A stretch of 64,000 bases of DNA from an uncultured Bacteroidales bacterium (GCA_949289215.1 CASENC010000007.1:1-64000); one strand, 5' to 3'. Positions 18,006 to 27,708 are shown, counted from the first letter of the stretch. Program-made: numbers and translations. Notes: a model not told the origin generated them from the sequence alone.

Positions 18006-20005
18006 TTGACAATGGTTTCGATAGTATTAAACACAGTAAAATGCATAAAATATACCGACTTGTTGACAAATCCGCTCCAATTGCTTGTACGGGCAAAGTC
18101 GAATGAATTTTGCAATCCGGTGTAATTAAAATTATTATTATAATCTTTACCTTGCATGAACAATTTCAAGAAGTAGCATCCGGCATCATACCCCAATAAC
18201 CCGAATTTAGGTGCCGCATATATCATGTATTCTCCATACCACCGATGGTATTTTTCATCAAAATTATGAATACCCCTGTCATCATGCTTTGTGAAAAAAC
18301 GCGAATAGAAATATGTGTCAACTTGATTAAAATCGGCTCCAAACTCGGCCGTGTAAGTAGTCCATTCCGGATGTCCAAGCAGGCACAAATTCACATCATA
18401 ACGGTCGAGCTTGACATTCTTTATGGCATCAAGCGACTTGATAAGTATATTACGGCCGCTCGAAGTCGGAACAATCACATATCGACGTCCCGGCTTCAAT
18501 GCACAGCTCAAAGTATCGGCCTGTAACGATGTAGTTATGTCGATAGTCGTATAAGGTATCTTTTTCACGTCGAGATGCGCTTTCAGCTCCCCTATCATAT
18601 CTTTTTCCTCTTCTGTGGGCATATCCAAGAAAACCACTTCATATCCGTAAAATGTTTCATCAAAGAAATCAAACAATTTGGCCTGCATATAACTTTGCGG
18701 AGTGTTCACTTGGAAGAGCGTGGAATAATTATTATAGGAATCATGCTTTAACGAGAACGAATTTACCACAACAATCTTATTCTCCATTCCATAACGGGCT
18801 ATTTGTTCTATCTGACCACTGTCGTCGGGGGTAAAAATTATATCCATCCCCGACATTGTCGGCAACTTCAATATTGAATCGATACGCAACGATGCATCTT
18901 GTGTATCAAAAGCATACACATTAATATTTTTACTGGCATTTTTCAAGCCAATCGTATCCACAGCCATCAAAAAGCCTTTGTAAAATTCGGTATAGAGCTG
19001 TGCCTGTTTCGTAGGATGCGATTGATTCAGCATAAATGGCAACAACAATGCCACATTGATATTATTATCATCCTTAAACACGTGTATCGAATCATACATT
19101 TCCCGAATTATCCGGGCTTCATCACCGGTATTCATATCACTCATCGACGGGTCAACAAGAACCTTCTCTGTCTTTTTGACAGGGATATAAAGGATTTTGC
19201 CACGCTTAAGTTTTTTCATGCCGGGATTGGCAGCTTTGAGATCATCAACACTTACATTGAAACGGTGGGCAAGCGAATAATATGTGTCACCTCGGCTTAT
19301 TTCATAAGTATGGAACTCGGTAGTTTCCTTTTCCGCTTCCACCATAGTGAAATAATTAGGCCTTATGCGTATTATTTCACCACTCTTGAAATTCTGTGGT
19401 GAAATACCGGGGTTCAACTCCATCAATTTGTCGATTGATGTGTTGTAACGCTTGGCCATGCTGAACATGGTATCACCGGGGCGAATAGTTACATAAACAA
19501 TGGTCGTATCTTGTGATGCCACTGCCATTTTTACAGTGTCTTGCACCACTTTACGTGAAATCATTTGGGGTATCTGCAATGTTTCGCCTTCTTTGATACC
19601 TCCGTTGGCATCCGGATTGAGTTTTAGTATATCAGAAGTCGTTATCCCGTAATTTTTTGCAATGCCATACAAGGTTTCGCCCTTTTTTACGACATGCAGA
19701 AATGCAGTGTCGGTTTGACTTGCCTTAACGCTCGAACGTTTGCGCCACGAGGCAAATTCAGAAACAGGGAAAAACAAATATTGTCCATCCTCAATTCCTT
19801 CGGCCGCCCCGGGATTATATTTTATGATATCATTTTCTGTTATACCAAGTTTGCCGGCTATACTGTACAATGTTTCATTTTTCTCGACCTCGTGGTAATA
19901 AAACTGTGTGCCGCCTATGGTTCTTATCGGCAATGGCAATTGTGCTTGCAACAATAATACCGCACCACACACAATGGATATTAGCAACATTAATTTTGTT
20001 CGCAT
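18002..20005 (-). CDS. LysM-repeat protein with periplasmic-binding-like C-terminal domain
   Basis: The 667-residue exported protein has a signal peptide and four LysM modules. The first three begin near residues 32, 101 and 168 (YYHEVEKNETLYSIAGKLG, LHVVKKGETLYGIAKNYG, VYVTIRPGDTMFSMAKRYN) and the fourth near 225 (YEISRGDTYYSLAHRFN). A region of about 330 residues follows that resembles a type I periplasmic-binding fold (INVALLLPFMLNQ..., YRDPMFLAV-like strands not clear). LysM modules bind peptidoglycan, so the protein is probably anchored to the wall with a ligand- or partner-binding domain. It lies 21 bases after metY and overlaps the porT-like gene. Confidence 0.78.
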   Translation of the reverse strand: MRTKLMLLISIVCGAVLLLQAQLPLPIRTIGGTQFYYHEVEKNETLYSIAGKLGITENDIIKYNPGAAEGIEDGQYLFFPVSEFASWRKRSSVKASQTDTAFLHVVKKGETLYGIAKNYGITTSDILKLNPDANGGIKEGETLQIPQMISRKVVQDTVKMAVASQDTTIVYVTIRPGDTMFSMAKRYNTSIDKLMELNPGISPQNFKSGEIIRIRPNYFTMVEAEKETTEFHTYEISRGDTYYSLAHRFNVSVDDLKAANPGMKKLKRGKILYIPVKKTEKVLVDPSMSDMNTGDEARIIREMYDSIHVFKDDNNINVALLLPFMLNQSHPTKQAQLYTEFYKGFLMAVDTIGLKNASKNINVYAFDTQDASLRIDSILKLPTMSGMDIIFTPDDSGQIEQIARYGMENKIVVVNSFSLKHDSYNNYSTLFQVNTPQSYMQAKLFDFFDETFYGYEVVFLDMPTEEEKDMIGELKAHLDVKKIPYTTIDITTSLQADTLSCALKPGRRYVIVPTSSGRNILIKSLDAIKNVKLDRYDVNLCLLGHPEWTTYTAEFGADFNQVDTYFYSRFFTKHDDRGIHNFDEKYHRWYGEYMIYAAPKFGLLGYDAGCYFLKLFMQGKDYNNNFNYTGLQNSFDFARTSNWSGFVNKSVYFMHFTVFNTIETIVK

Positions 20006-20026
20006 GACTCTTCTGTGTTTTTTAAC

Positions 20027-21304
20027 TTATTCAAGGGCTTGCCGTAAATCTTCAATAATATCATCTACATTCTCGATGCCCACCGACAAACGTATGAGAT
20101 CGGGAGCCACTCCAGCTTCGACAAGTTGTTCATCTGAAAGCTGACGATGTGTGTGACTTGCAGGATGCAACACGCACGAACGAGCATCGGCCACATGGGT
20201 GACAATACATATAAATTTCAACCGGTCCATAAACCGTATTGCATCTTCACGTGTACCCTTAATTCCAAATGTCAACACACCACAAGTTCCATTAGGCAAA
20301 TATTTGCTTGCCAAACCATGATAGCGGTCACCTTCAAGATCTCCATAATGTACCCAATTTACGCGAGGATGCGACAAGAGGAATTTGGCAACCTTCAACG
20401 CGTTTTCACAATGACGTGGAACACGTAAATGCAAAGTTTCAAGCCCCACATTTATCAGGAAAGCATTTTGCGGCGACTGGGCTGCTCCCAAGTCTCGCAT
20501 TAATTGCGCAACTGCTTTTTCTATATAGGCCAGTTTACCGAATTTTTTAGTATAAGAAAGTCCGTGATACGACTCATCAGGCGCAGTAAGACAAGCAAAT
20601 CGCTCGGGATATTGTTCCCAGTCAAAGTTACCGCTGTCTATTATAGCCCCCCCTACAGTCATGGCATGACCATCCATATATTTTGTCGTGGAATGAGTAA
20701 CGATATCAGCCCCCCATTCAAACGGACGGCAATTAATAGGTGTTGCAAACGTATTATCAACTATCAATGGCACTCCGTGCCTGTGGGCAATACGGGCAAA
20801 TTTCTCTATATCCAAAATATTCATGCCCGGGTTGGCAATCGTTTCACCAAACATGACCTTAGTGTTTGCCTTAAATGCTGCATCTATTACGGTTTCGTCG
20901 GCATCAGCGTCAACAAAAGTAACGTCAATGCCCATTTTGCGCATTGTCACGTTAAACAGGTTATACGTGCCACCATAAATAGTTGAAGAACATACCAGAT
21001 GGTCACCAGCCTGACAAATATTGAATACCGCATAAAAATTCGCAGCCTGCCCCGACGACGTAAGCACACCGGCAACGCCGCCTTCAAGCGCGGTGATTTT
21101 TGCAGCCACGGCATCACACGTGGGATTTTGCAACCGTGTGTAAAAATATCCCGACTCTTCGAGGTCGAAAAGTCGTGCCATCTCCTCGCTTGAATCATAT
21201 TTGAATGTGGTACTTTGATAAATGGGCAAAATACGCGGCTGCCCATTGGTAGGTTCCCACCCTGCCTGTACACACAGGGTCTCTCTATTAAGATTATTAT
21301 CCAT
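20027..21304 (-). CDS. metY: O-acetylhomoserine sulfhydrylase (MetY type)
   Basis: This PLP enzyme converts O-acetylhomoserine and sulfide (or methanethiol) to homocysteine (or methionine). With the start at 21304 (MDNNLNRETLCVQAGWEP) it has 425 residues, the family size. Motifs are SSGQAANFYAVFNICQAGDH, PLIVDNTFATPINCRPFEWG and the PLP lysine in STTKYMDGHAMTVGG. The upstream Met at 21349 would add 15 residues and was not used. It leads the likely operon metY-LysM-porT. Confidence 0.9.
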   Translation of the reverse strand: MDNNLNRETLCVQAGWEPTNGQPRILPIYQSTTFKYDSSEEMARLFDLEESGYFYTRLQNPTCDAVAAKITALEGGVAGVLTSSGQAANFYAVFNICQAGDHLVCSSTIYGGTYNLFNVTMRKMGIDVTFVDADADETVIDAAFKANTKVMFGETIANPGMNILDIEKFARIAHRHGVPLIVDNTFATPINCRPFEWGADIVTHSTTKYMDGHAMTVGGAIIDSGNFDWEQYPERFACLTAPDESYHGLSYTKKFGKLAYIEKAVAQLMRDLGAAQSPQNAFLINVGLETLHLRVPRHCENALKVAKFLLSHPRVNWVHYGDLEGDRYHGLASKYLPNGTCGVLTFGIKGTREDAIRFMDRLKFICIVTHVADARSCVLHPASHTHRQLSDEQLVEAGVAPDLIRLSVGIENVDDIIEDLRQALE

Positions 21305-21362
21305 GTCGATTTTATTGATAAGCAAGCCTGCTCCGAGTTGATGCTCCACCTGCTTTTTCTTG

Positions 21363-21370
21363 CAAAGTTA
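21363..21370 (-). promoter_or_regulatory. -7 element of the metY operon
   Basis: TAACTTTG on the minus strand, 59 bases ahead of the chosen metY start. The intergenic region is shared with the divergent lpxD operon. Confidence 0.5.
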
Positions 21371-21544
21371 ATGAATATCGCCAAAATAACAGAAATGTAG
21401 CGCAAATTAATTGATTACTGCAAGAAATTACAGAATTAAACGAATAAATACAGAAATTTATCCGTAATTACTTTGCTGTATTGGCTATTTTTTGCAACTT
21501 TGCACATTGATTTAAACTTACATTTGTATTTACAATACCTTTTT

Positions 21545-22573
21545 ATGGAGATAACCGCAGGGAAGTTGGCTGAATTGGTTGGCGGAACCGTTGATGGAAA
21601 TGCCAATGTATTAATAAACAATTTTGCCAAAATAGAAGAAGCAAAAAAAGGGTGCATGACATTTTTAGCAAATCCGTTATACACCCATTTCATATATACC
21701 ACCGAAGCCTCGGTGGTACTGGTAAAAAAAGATTTTGAACCCGAGCATCCGGTTGCAGCTACAATGATTCGCGTGGAAGATCCATACGCCACACTTGCGA
21801 TGTTGCTTAATTATGTGGCCGACCAACAAGCCAGGAAAAAAGGCATCGAACAACCATGTTTCGTATCGGAAGGCGTAACCCTGCCCGACGATGTTTACGT
21901 GGGAGCATTTGCCTACATAGGCAAAAACGCAAAAATCGGCAAAAATGTGTGCATATACCCCCAGTGCTATATTGGTGACAATGTCTCTATCGGAGACAAC
22001 TGCATCATATATCCCGGGGTGAAGATTTATCATAATTGCGTTATAGGCAATAATTGCATTCTGCATGCCGGAGTAGTGATAGGTGGCGACGGATTCGGTT
22101 TTGCGCCCGAACATGGGGAATACATGAAAATAGCCCAAATAGGCAACGTGGTGATATGCGACAACGTGGAGATTGGTGCCAACACCACCATCGACCGTGC
22201 CACAATGGGCAGTACCATAATACACAAAGGCGTGAAACTCGATAACCTGATTCAGATTGCACACAATGTGGAAATTGGCGAGCACACGGTGATGGCGGCA
22301 CAAGTAGGCGTTGCAGGTTCGGCAAAAATAGGTGCTCACAACATGGTGGGCGGACAAGTGGGATTTGCCGGTCACATAAAAGTGGGCGATAACAACAAAT
22401 TCGGAGCGCAGTCGGGTGTACCTAACAGCATTGGCGACAACAATTCGGTTATCGGCAGCCCGGTCGTAAACGCAATGGATTTCGCACGACAAACGGTTTA
22501 CATGAAACGCCTCGGTGAATTGTTCAAAGACGTGGCCAATATTAAAAAAATGCTTGCCGACAAGAAAGAATAA
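21545..22573 (+). CDS. lpxD: UDP-3-O-acylglucosamine N-acyltransferase LpxD
   Basis: LpxD adds the second acyl chain in lipid A synthesis. From the ATG at 21545 ([14 protein letters not shown]) it has 342 residues: an N-terminal uridine-binding domain, then a left-handed hexapeptide helix ([26 protein letters not shown]...) with the catalytic His in [11 protein letters not shown], and a C-terminal helix. The in-frame start at 21473 falls within the promoter region and was rejected. It is first in lpxD-lpxC/fabZ-lpxA. Confidence 0.94.
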   Translation: MEITAGKLAELVGGTVDGNANVLINNFAKIEEAKKGCMTFLANPLYTHFIYTTEASVVLVKKDFEPEHPVAATMIRVEDPYATLAMLLNYVADQQARKKGIEQPCFVSEGVTLPDDVYVGAFAYIGKNAKIGKNVCIYPQCYIGDNVSIGDNCIIYPGVKIYHNCVIGNNCILHAGVVIGGDGFGFAPEHGEYMKIAQIGNVVICDNVEIGANTTIDRATMGSTIIHKGVKLDNLIQIAHNVEIGEHTVMAAQVGVAGSAKIGAHNMVGGQVGFAGHIKVGDNNKFGAQSGVPNSIGDNNSVIGSPVVNAMDFARQTVYMKRLGELFKDVANIKKMLADKKE

Positions 22574-22611
22574 ACATTTAAATCACATAGCACAAAAAAG
22601 GAAGATATATT

Positions 22612-23994
22612 ATGAAACAATGTACATTAAAGGATTCGTTCACCGTCAGTGGCAAAGGACTTCACACCGGAATGTCGATACAAGCCACTTTCAAGCCCGC
22701 ACCTGTTAATCATGGGTACAAGTTCCAACGCATCGACCTCGAAAGCGCTCCTGTGATTGACGCTCTTGCCGAAAATGTCGTAGAAACCACGCGCGGCACT
22801 GTTATAGGCAAAGGCGAGGCTCGAGTAAGCACTGTGGAACACGCTCTTGCTGCCTTGTATGCAGCCGGTATCGACAACTGCCTTATCGAAGTGAATGCTC
22901 CCGAGTTGCCAATACTTGACGGAAGCGCAATAGAATATGCCAATAAGATAAACGAAATAGGCATTGAAGAACAAAGTGAAGACAAGAATTTTTATATTGT
23001 AAAACAGAAACTTGAAGTTGTTGACGAAGAAACCGGCGCATCGATTGTGGTACTACCGTTCGACAGTTTCCGCATCGATACAATGATTGAATTCAAGTCA
23101 CCTATTATTCCCAATCAATTTGCTTCACTCAACAGCTTGTCGCGTTTCAAGGACGAAATCGCAGCTAGCCGCACTTTCGTTTTTGTACGTGAAATAGAAC
23201 CTCTTGTGAAAGCCAACTTGATAAAAGGTGGCGACCTTGACAATGCCCTCGTAGTATATGACCAACCAATGGAGCAAGATTATCTCGACAAGCTTGCCGA
23301 CCTTATGGGGGTGCCACACAAGCATGTGAGCGAGCTCGGGTACATAAGCAATATTCCGCTCGCCTATGAAAACGAGCCTGCACGCCACAAGCTGATGGAC
23401 GTGCTTGGCGACCTTGCCTTGATAGGACGTCCGCTTAAAGGCTATGTGATAGCCACTAAACCTGGGCACTCAATAAACACCACTTTCTCGAAAAGGGTGC
23501 GCCGGGAAATCAAGCACCAGGAATTGCAAGCACCTGTGTACAATCCCAATGTAGCTCCGGTAATGGACGTAAACCGCATACGCCAGTTGCTTCCCCACCG
23601 CTACCCGTTCCTGCTTGTTGACAAAATCATCGAGATAGGTTCTAACTACATAGTTGGCGTAAAAAATGTATCTGGCAATGAACCGTTCTTCCAAGGGCAC
23701 TTTCCACAAGAACCGGTTATGCCGGGCGTGCTTCAAGTCGAAGCAATGGCTCAGGTTGGCGGTTTGTTGGTATTGAATATGGTAGAAGACCCTGAAAAAT
23801 ACTCAACATACTTCTTGAAAATCGACAACGTAAAATTCCGCCAAAAAGTGGTTCCCGGTGACACGCTGATATTCCACCTATCGTTGCTCACCGAGATACG
23901 CCGTGGCTGTGCAGTGATGAAAGGCTATGCGTTCGTCGGCGAAAAAATCGTCAGCGAAGCCGAGTTCATGGCACAAATCATAAAGAACAAATAA
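22612..23994 (+). CDS. lpxC: LpxC-FabZ fusion (lipid A deacetylase and 3-hydroxyacyl-ACP dehydratase)
   Basis: The 460-residue protein joins two enzymes. Residues 1 to about 305 are LpxC, the zinc deacetylase that commits UDP-acyl-GlcNAc to lipid A. Its zinc His is in VSTVEHALAALYAAGIDN, with HKLMDVLGDLALIG and PGHSINTTFSKRV later. Residues from about 320 are FabZ (RIRQLLPHRYPFLLVDKI, then the catalytic NEPFFQGHFPQEPVMPGVLQ). The fusion is characteristic of Bacteroidetes and related phyla and couples hydroxyacyl-ACP chemistry with lipid A synthesis. Confidence 0.95.
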   Translation: MKQCTLKDSFTVSGKGLHTGMSIQATFKPAPVNHGYKFQRIDLESAPVIDALAENVVETTRGTVIGKGEARVSTVEHALAALYAAGIDNCLIEVNAPELPILDGSAIEYANKINEIGIEEQSEDKNFYIVKQKLEVVDEETGASIVVLPFDSFRIDTMIEFKSPIIPNQFASLNSLSRFKDEIAASRTFVFVREIEPLVKANLIKGGDLDNALVVYDQPMEQDYLDKLADLMGVPHKHVSELGYISNIPLAYENEPARHKLMDVLGDLALIGRPLKGYVIATKPGHSINTTFSKRVRREIKHQELQAPVYNPNVAPVMDVNRIRQLLPHRYPFLLVDKIIEIGSNYIVGVKNVSGNEPFFQGHFPQEPVMPGVLQVEAMAQVGGLLVLNMVEDPEKYSTYFLKIDNVKFRQKVVPGDTLIFHLSLLTEIRRGCAVMKGYAFVGEKIVSEAEFMAQIIKNK

Positions 23995-24030
23995 AATACA
24001 AACTTATATCGTAATACGAAGTAGAATAAT

Positions 24031-24807
24031 ATGAAACAACCATTAGCCTACGTTCATCCGGCAGCCAAGATAGCCAGCAGCGTGGTAATCGACCCGTTTG
24101 TCACAATCGACCAAAATGTGGAGATAGGTGAAGGCACACGCATTGGCAGCAACGTGACAATTCTCGAAGGAGCACGAATTGGCAAGAACTGCACCATTTG
24201 TTCTGGGGCTGTCATATCGGGTATTCCGCAAGACTTGAAATTCCGTGGAGAGGAAACTTTGGCAATAATAGGTGACAACACCACCATCAGGGAATGTGCC
24301 ACCGTTAACCGCGGTACTGCATCAAAAGGGAAAACCGTCGTTGGCAGCAACTGCCTTATCATGGCATATTGTCACGTGGCCCACGATTGCGTAATCGGCG
24401 ACAACGTGATAATGTCAAATGCAGTACAGGTTGCAGGTGAAGTCGTAATCGACAATTATGCCGTGATAGGTGGCGGCGCACTGATACACCAGTTCTCGCA
24501 CATCGGTCAGCACGTGATGCTGCAAGGTGGTGCTCTTGTCAACAAGGATATACCGCCTTACGTAAAGGCAGGACGCAACCCGATTTCTTATGCAGGCATT
24601 AATTCGATAGGTTTGCGCCGTCGTGGGTTTACCAATGAGCAAATCCGCGACATACAAGAAATTTTCAGATATTTGTACTTGTCGGGCATGAACAATTCCG
24701 ATGCCATCGAACGCATCGAAGCCGAATTACCGGCCACAAAAGAGCGTGACGAGATAATTCTTTTCGTCCGCAACTCAAAGCGCGGTATAATTCGCGGCTA
24801 TGTATAA
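24031..24807 (+). CDS. lpxA: UDP-N-acetylglucosamine O-acyltransferase LpxA
   Basis: LpxA transfers the first hydroxyacyl chain to UDP-GlcNAc. The 258-residue protein is a left-handed beta helix built from hexapeptide repeats (VVIDPFVTIDQNVEIGEG...). The catalytic His region is YCHVAHDCVIGDN, followed by HQFSHIGQHVMLQGG, and a C-terminal helical part begins INSIGLRRRGFT. It completes the three-gene lipid A unit and is followed by a terminator. Confidence 0.95.
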   Translation: MKQPLAYVHPAAKIASSVVIDPFVTIDQNVEIGEGTRIGSNVTILEGARIGKNCTICSGAVISGIPQDLKFRGEETLAIIGDNTTIRECATVNRGTASKGKTVVGSNCLIMAYCHVAHDCVIGDNVIMSNAVQVAGEVVIDNYAVIGGGALIHQFSHIGQHVMLQGGALVNKDIPPYVKAGRNPISYAGINSIGLRRRGFTNEQIRDIQEIFRYLYLSGMNNSDAIERIEAELPATKERDEIILFVRNSKRGIIRGYV

Positions 24808-24829
24808 ATATATTAATAGAATATAATGG

Positions 24830-24868
24830 CAAGCACCGGGGAAATAACCTCGGTGCTTGTCTCTTTAA
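24830..24868 (+). terminator. Terminator of the lpx operon
   Basis: CAAGCACCGGGG pairs with CCTCGGTGCTTG (12 pairs including one G-U) around a six-base loop, followed by TCTCTTTAATTTT. Confidence 0.85.
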
Positions 24869-24881
24869 TTTTGAATACATT

Positions 24882-26414
24882 ATGGAAAATAACGACAAAC
24901 GAGAAATAAACAAAGTAGAGGTGCGGCAATTGCGTCTTGACGATTATGCCGAATTGGCTCAATCGTTCAAGCGTGTATATGCCGACAAGGATGTATTTTG
25001 GACATACGAACAAATCAAAAAGCTCATCGAGATTTTCCCCGAAGGGCAAGTAGTCACCGTTGTTGATGGTAAAATTGTGGGTTGTGCCCTATCGATTATC
25101 GTTGATTACAACCTTGTCAAGGGTGACCATACTTACGCGCAAGTAACCGGCAATGAAACTTTCAACACTCACAATCCTCACGGAAATATCCTTTATGGCA
25201 TAGAAGTGTTCATTCACCCTGATTACCGCGGACTGCGCCTGGCCAGACGAATGTATGAGTATCGCAAAGACTTGTGCGAAACACTCAACTTGAAAGCAAT
25301 CATGTTTGGCGGACGCATACCCAATTATTACAAGTACGCCGACCGGCTGCGGCCACGCGAATATATCAACAAGGTGCGCCAGCGTGAGATATATGACCCT
25401 GTGCTCACATTTCAACTTTCCAACGACTTCCACGTGCGCAAGGTAATGACTAATTACCTGCCTAACGACGAGGAATCAAAGCATTATGCCACATTATTGC
25501 AATGGGACAACATCTATTACCAACCAAAGCCCGAAGTGATAGAGCGCAAGAGTATGATACGCATCGGACTTGTACAATGGCAAATGCGCCCCTACAAGAG
25601 CATCGATGACGTGTTTGAGCAGGTTGAGTTTTTCGTTGATGCCGTATCAGACTACAAGAGCGATTTCATTCTCTTCCCTGAATATTTCAACGCCCCGTTG
25701 ATGGCAAAGTATAACAACCTTGGCGAAGCACAATCGATAAGGAAACTTGCCAAATACACCGATGAAATACGGGAACGATTCGTGAAACTTGCCATCAGCT
25801 ATAATATAAACATCATCACCGGCAGTATGCCTTACTTGAGCGACGACAACCGCCTTTTAAATGTGGGCTTCCTGTGTCGCCGCGACGGGTCTTATGAAAC
25901 TTATGGCAAAGTGCATATCACTCCCGATGAAGCTAAGAGTTGGGGCTTGTCGGGCGGTAAGATGGTGAAAACGTTCGACACCGATTGTGCAAAAATCGGT
26001 GTGCTGATTTGTTATGATGTGGAATTCCCCGAATTGTCGCGCCTTCTTGCCGAAGAAGGCATGCAAATACTGTTTGTGCCATTCCTCACCGATACACAGA
26101 ATGCCTATTCACGTGTGAAAGTGTGCGCACAAGCCAGAGCCATCGAAAACGAATGTTTTGTGGCAATAGCAGGATCGGTAGGAAACTTGCCGCGCGTTCA
26201 TAATATGGATATACAATATGCACAGTCGGCAGTATTCACTCCATGCGACTTTGCATTCCCCACCGATGGCCGCCGTGCCGAAGCAACGCCGAACACCGAA
26301 ATGATATTGGTTAGCGACGTTGACCTTGATTTGCTTAACGAACTGCACACCTATGGCAGCGTACGCAACTTGCGTGACCGCCGTCTCGACCTCTACGAGC
26401 TGCGCCGCAAGTAA
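24882..26414 (+). CDS. GNAT acetyltransferase fused to carbon-nitrogen hydrolase
   Basis: The 510-residue cytoplasmic protein has two domains. Residues 1 to about 215 are GNAT-like (VDGKIVGCALSIIVDYN, FIHPDYRGLRLARRMYEYRKDL). Residues from about 225 are a nitrilase-superfamily amidase with the full Glu-Lys-Cys set in ILFPEYFNAP, TYGKVHITPDE and VLICYDVEFPEL. Such fusions are known from many bacteria, but the substrate has not been defined to my knowledge. It stands alone between two terminators. Confidence 0.88.
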   Translation: MENNDKREINKVEVRQLRLDDYAELAQSFKRVYADKDVFWTYEQIKKLIEIFPEGQVVTVVDGKIVGCALSIIVDYNLVKGDHTYAQVTGNETFNTHNPHGNILYGIEVFIHPDYRGLRLARRMYEYRKDLCETLNLKAIMFGGRIPNYYKYADRLRPREYINKVRQREIYDPVLTFQLSNDFHVRKVMTNYLPNDEESKHYATLLQWDNIYYQPKPEVIERKSMIRIGLVQWQMRPYKSIDDVFEQVEFFVDAVSDYKSDFILFPEYFNAPLMAKYNNLGEAQSIRKLAKYTDEIRERFVKLAISYNINIITGSMPYLSDDNRLLNVGFLCRRDGSYETYGKVHITPDEAKSWGLSGGKMVKTFDTDCAKIGVLICYDVEFPELSRLLAEEGMQILFVPFLTDTQNAYSRVKVCAQARAIENECFVAIAGSVGNLPRVHNMDIQYAQSAVFTPCDFAFPTDGRRAEATPNTEMILVSDVDLDLLNELHTYGSVRNLRDRRLDLYELRRK

Positions 26415-26434
26415 GTATAGTAAGCAATATAAAA

Positions 26435-26484
26435 AAAACAACACCGCTCATAGATGATGAATTTCTCATGAACGGTGTTGTTTT
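26435..26484. terminator. Bidirectional terminator
   Basis: AAAACAACACCG and CGGTGTTGTTTT form a 12-pair stem, with further TCAT/ATGA pairing inside. It has A/T tracts on both sides and lies between convergent genes. Confidence 0.85.
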
Positions 26485-26491
26485 ACATTTA

Positions 26492-26974
26492 TTATTTTGC
26501 AGGCGTCGAGCTTGTTTTAATGAACACATCATTCATTGGAACATCTCTTTCGGGTACTCCTAATGACAATTCAAGAGTATCACCTTTTATCGAATAATGA
26601 GTTCTTTTAGGTGTATTATCGAAAGTGTAATCATGATTATTCCCTGTTTCGCGATAAGCCCCACTTATAAATATTGCCTCAATAGTGCCATTTTGGGCAG
26701 CATAAGTTCCTGTATATGTAGTTTTGTAGCCGTTTGAATTGTTTCCGGCGAAATCATGTCTTATTGTAAATGTACCATCTTCGGCAAATGAGTAACTTTC
26801 ATAATAATCATATGTGTACTTTGTACCCACCCAAACACCTATCAGAGCAGGGTCGCAACCTTCAATTTTTTCGTCTTCCGGATTTGGTTCATCGTCATCA
26901 TCATTACATGACGCAAGGTTCAAACTCATTATTACCATTACAAAGAACATCAGTAAATATTTCAGTGTTTTCAT
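26492..26974 (-). CDS. Lipocalin-like lipoprotein
   Basis: The 160-residue protein has a lipoprotein signal ending LNLASC (Cys23), then the acidic Asn-Asp-rich linker NDDDDEPNPEDE that often exports Bacteroidetes lipoproteins to the cell surface. The rest has the small beta-barrel pattern of lipocalin-like domains (ALIGVWVGTKYTYDYYESYSFAEDGTFTIRHDF ... broken here by strands, TYTGTYAAQNGTI, YSIKGDTLELSL). No catalytic motif is present. Function is unknown. Confidence 0.68.
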   Translation of the reverse strand: MKTLKYLLMFFVMVIMSLNLASCNDDDDEPNPEDEKIEGCDPALIGVWVGTKYTYDYYESYSFAEDGTFTIRHDFAGNNSNGYKTTYTGTYAAQNGTIEAIFISGAYRETGNNHDYTFDNTPKRTHYSIKGDTLELSLGVPERDVPMNDVFIKTSSTPAK

Positions 26975-27027
26975 TTTGTAAGCCCTAAGTTTGTGCCGGG
27001 CGCAACTTCTTTATTTGGACATTGTCG

Positions 27028-27057
27028 CAAAAATAAATATTTATATATTCACGGCAA
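27028..27057 (-). promoter_or_regulatory. Promoter of the lipocalin-like gene
   Basis: TATTTTTG (27028-27035) with TTG (27055-27057) 19 bases upstream on the minus strand; the leader is about 45 bases. Confidence 0.65.
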
Positions 27058-27120
27058 TAACACACTTGTACCCAATTTGTTAACAATATCGCTTCATAAA
27101 CCATATTTCATAATCTGTAC

Positions 27121-27157
27121 AAAAAAACAGGAACACTCCAATTTCTTGGACTGTTCC
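27121..27157 (-). terminator. Terminator of tRNA-Val copy 2
   Basis: GGAACAGTCCAA and TTGGAGTGTTCC pair (one mismatch) around GAAA, followed on the minus strand by a run of seven T. Confidence 0.85.
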
Positions 27158-27167
27158 CTTTATTGTG

Positions 27168-27242
27168 TGGGCGTTGACGGATTCGAACCGCCGACCCTCT
27201 GCTTGTAAGGCAGATGCTCTGAACCAGCTGAGCTAAACGCCC
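27168..27242 (-). tRNA. tRNA-Val(UAC), copy 2
   Basis: The 75 bases are the exact reverse complement of the gene at 15636-15710, with anticodon TAC in loop CTTACAA. It has its own promoter and a terminator unrelated to those of copy 1. Confidence 0.96.
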
Positions 27243-27281
27243 TTTCTTATTGCCGATGAGTTGCCTCATCTTTTCGGTGTG

Positions 27282-27311
27282 CAAAGGTATTGCATTTTTT
27301 TATCTTTACAA
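27282..27311 (-). promoter_or_regulatory. tRNA-Val promoter, copy 2
   Basis: TACCTTTG (27282-27289) with TTG (27309-27311) 19 bases upstream on the minus strand, 39 bases before the tRNA. Confidence 0.65.
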
Positions 27312-27379
27312 ATTTTCTCACCAAAAATTTTTCGTCCCAAATTTCGCAGCCACCAATTTTGGTAAATTAACTGAATTTA

Positions 27380-27623
27380 TTGGGCCATCTCCCGGTATAA
27401 AGATTCCAGGCAAAGTGCTCGGTGTGCGACTCTGCAAGCCGCAAGCAACTATTTCACATTCCAGATATTCCTGCCGATAGCTGAAACAGGCTTTCTTCGC
27501 ACCAACAAAACACACGAAGAGCTTTATTTCTTCCTTGGCGGGAAAGGAGAATTTCAAGTAGGTGGTCAAGTATTCCCTGTTTCGATCGTGGGGCTCGGAA
27601 GGCAAACGGCCAATCCAAAATAA
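27380..27623 (+). pseudogene. Decayed cupin-domain gene
   Basis: No intact frame is present, but pieces of a small cupin protein can be read in three frames. IKIPGKVLG lies near 27410; ETGFLRTNKTHEELYFFLGG and then KGEFQVGGQVFPVS lie from about 27483; and SEGKRPIQNN follows in another frame near 27594. Intact homologues have a H-x-H/K-x-H-E-E-x-Y-x-F-L-x-G-K-G-E-F metal-site strand and a PEGKR-type segment in one frame. At least two frameshifts are implied. The metal-binding His pair appears altered (LRTNKTHEE). Confidence 0.6.
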
Positions 27624-27708
27624 TGGATAAACTGCACATCAACAACACAACTCATCACTATTAGTTTCTATTGCTGTCCGGTAAAACTTTTTATATCCAA
27701 TAGAAATT

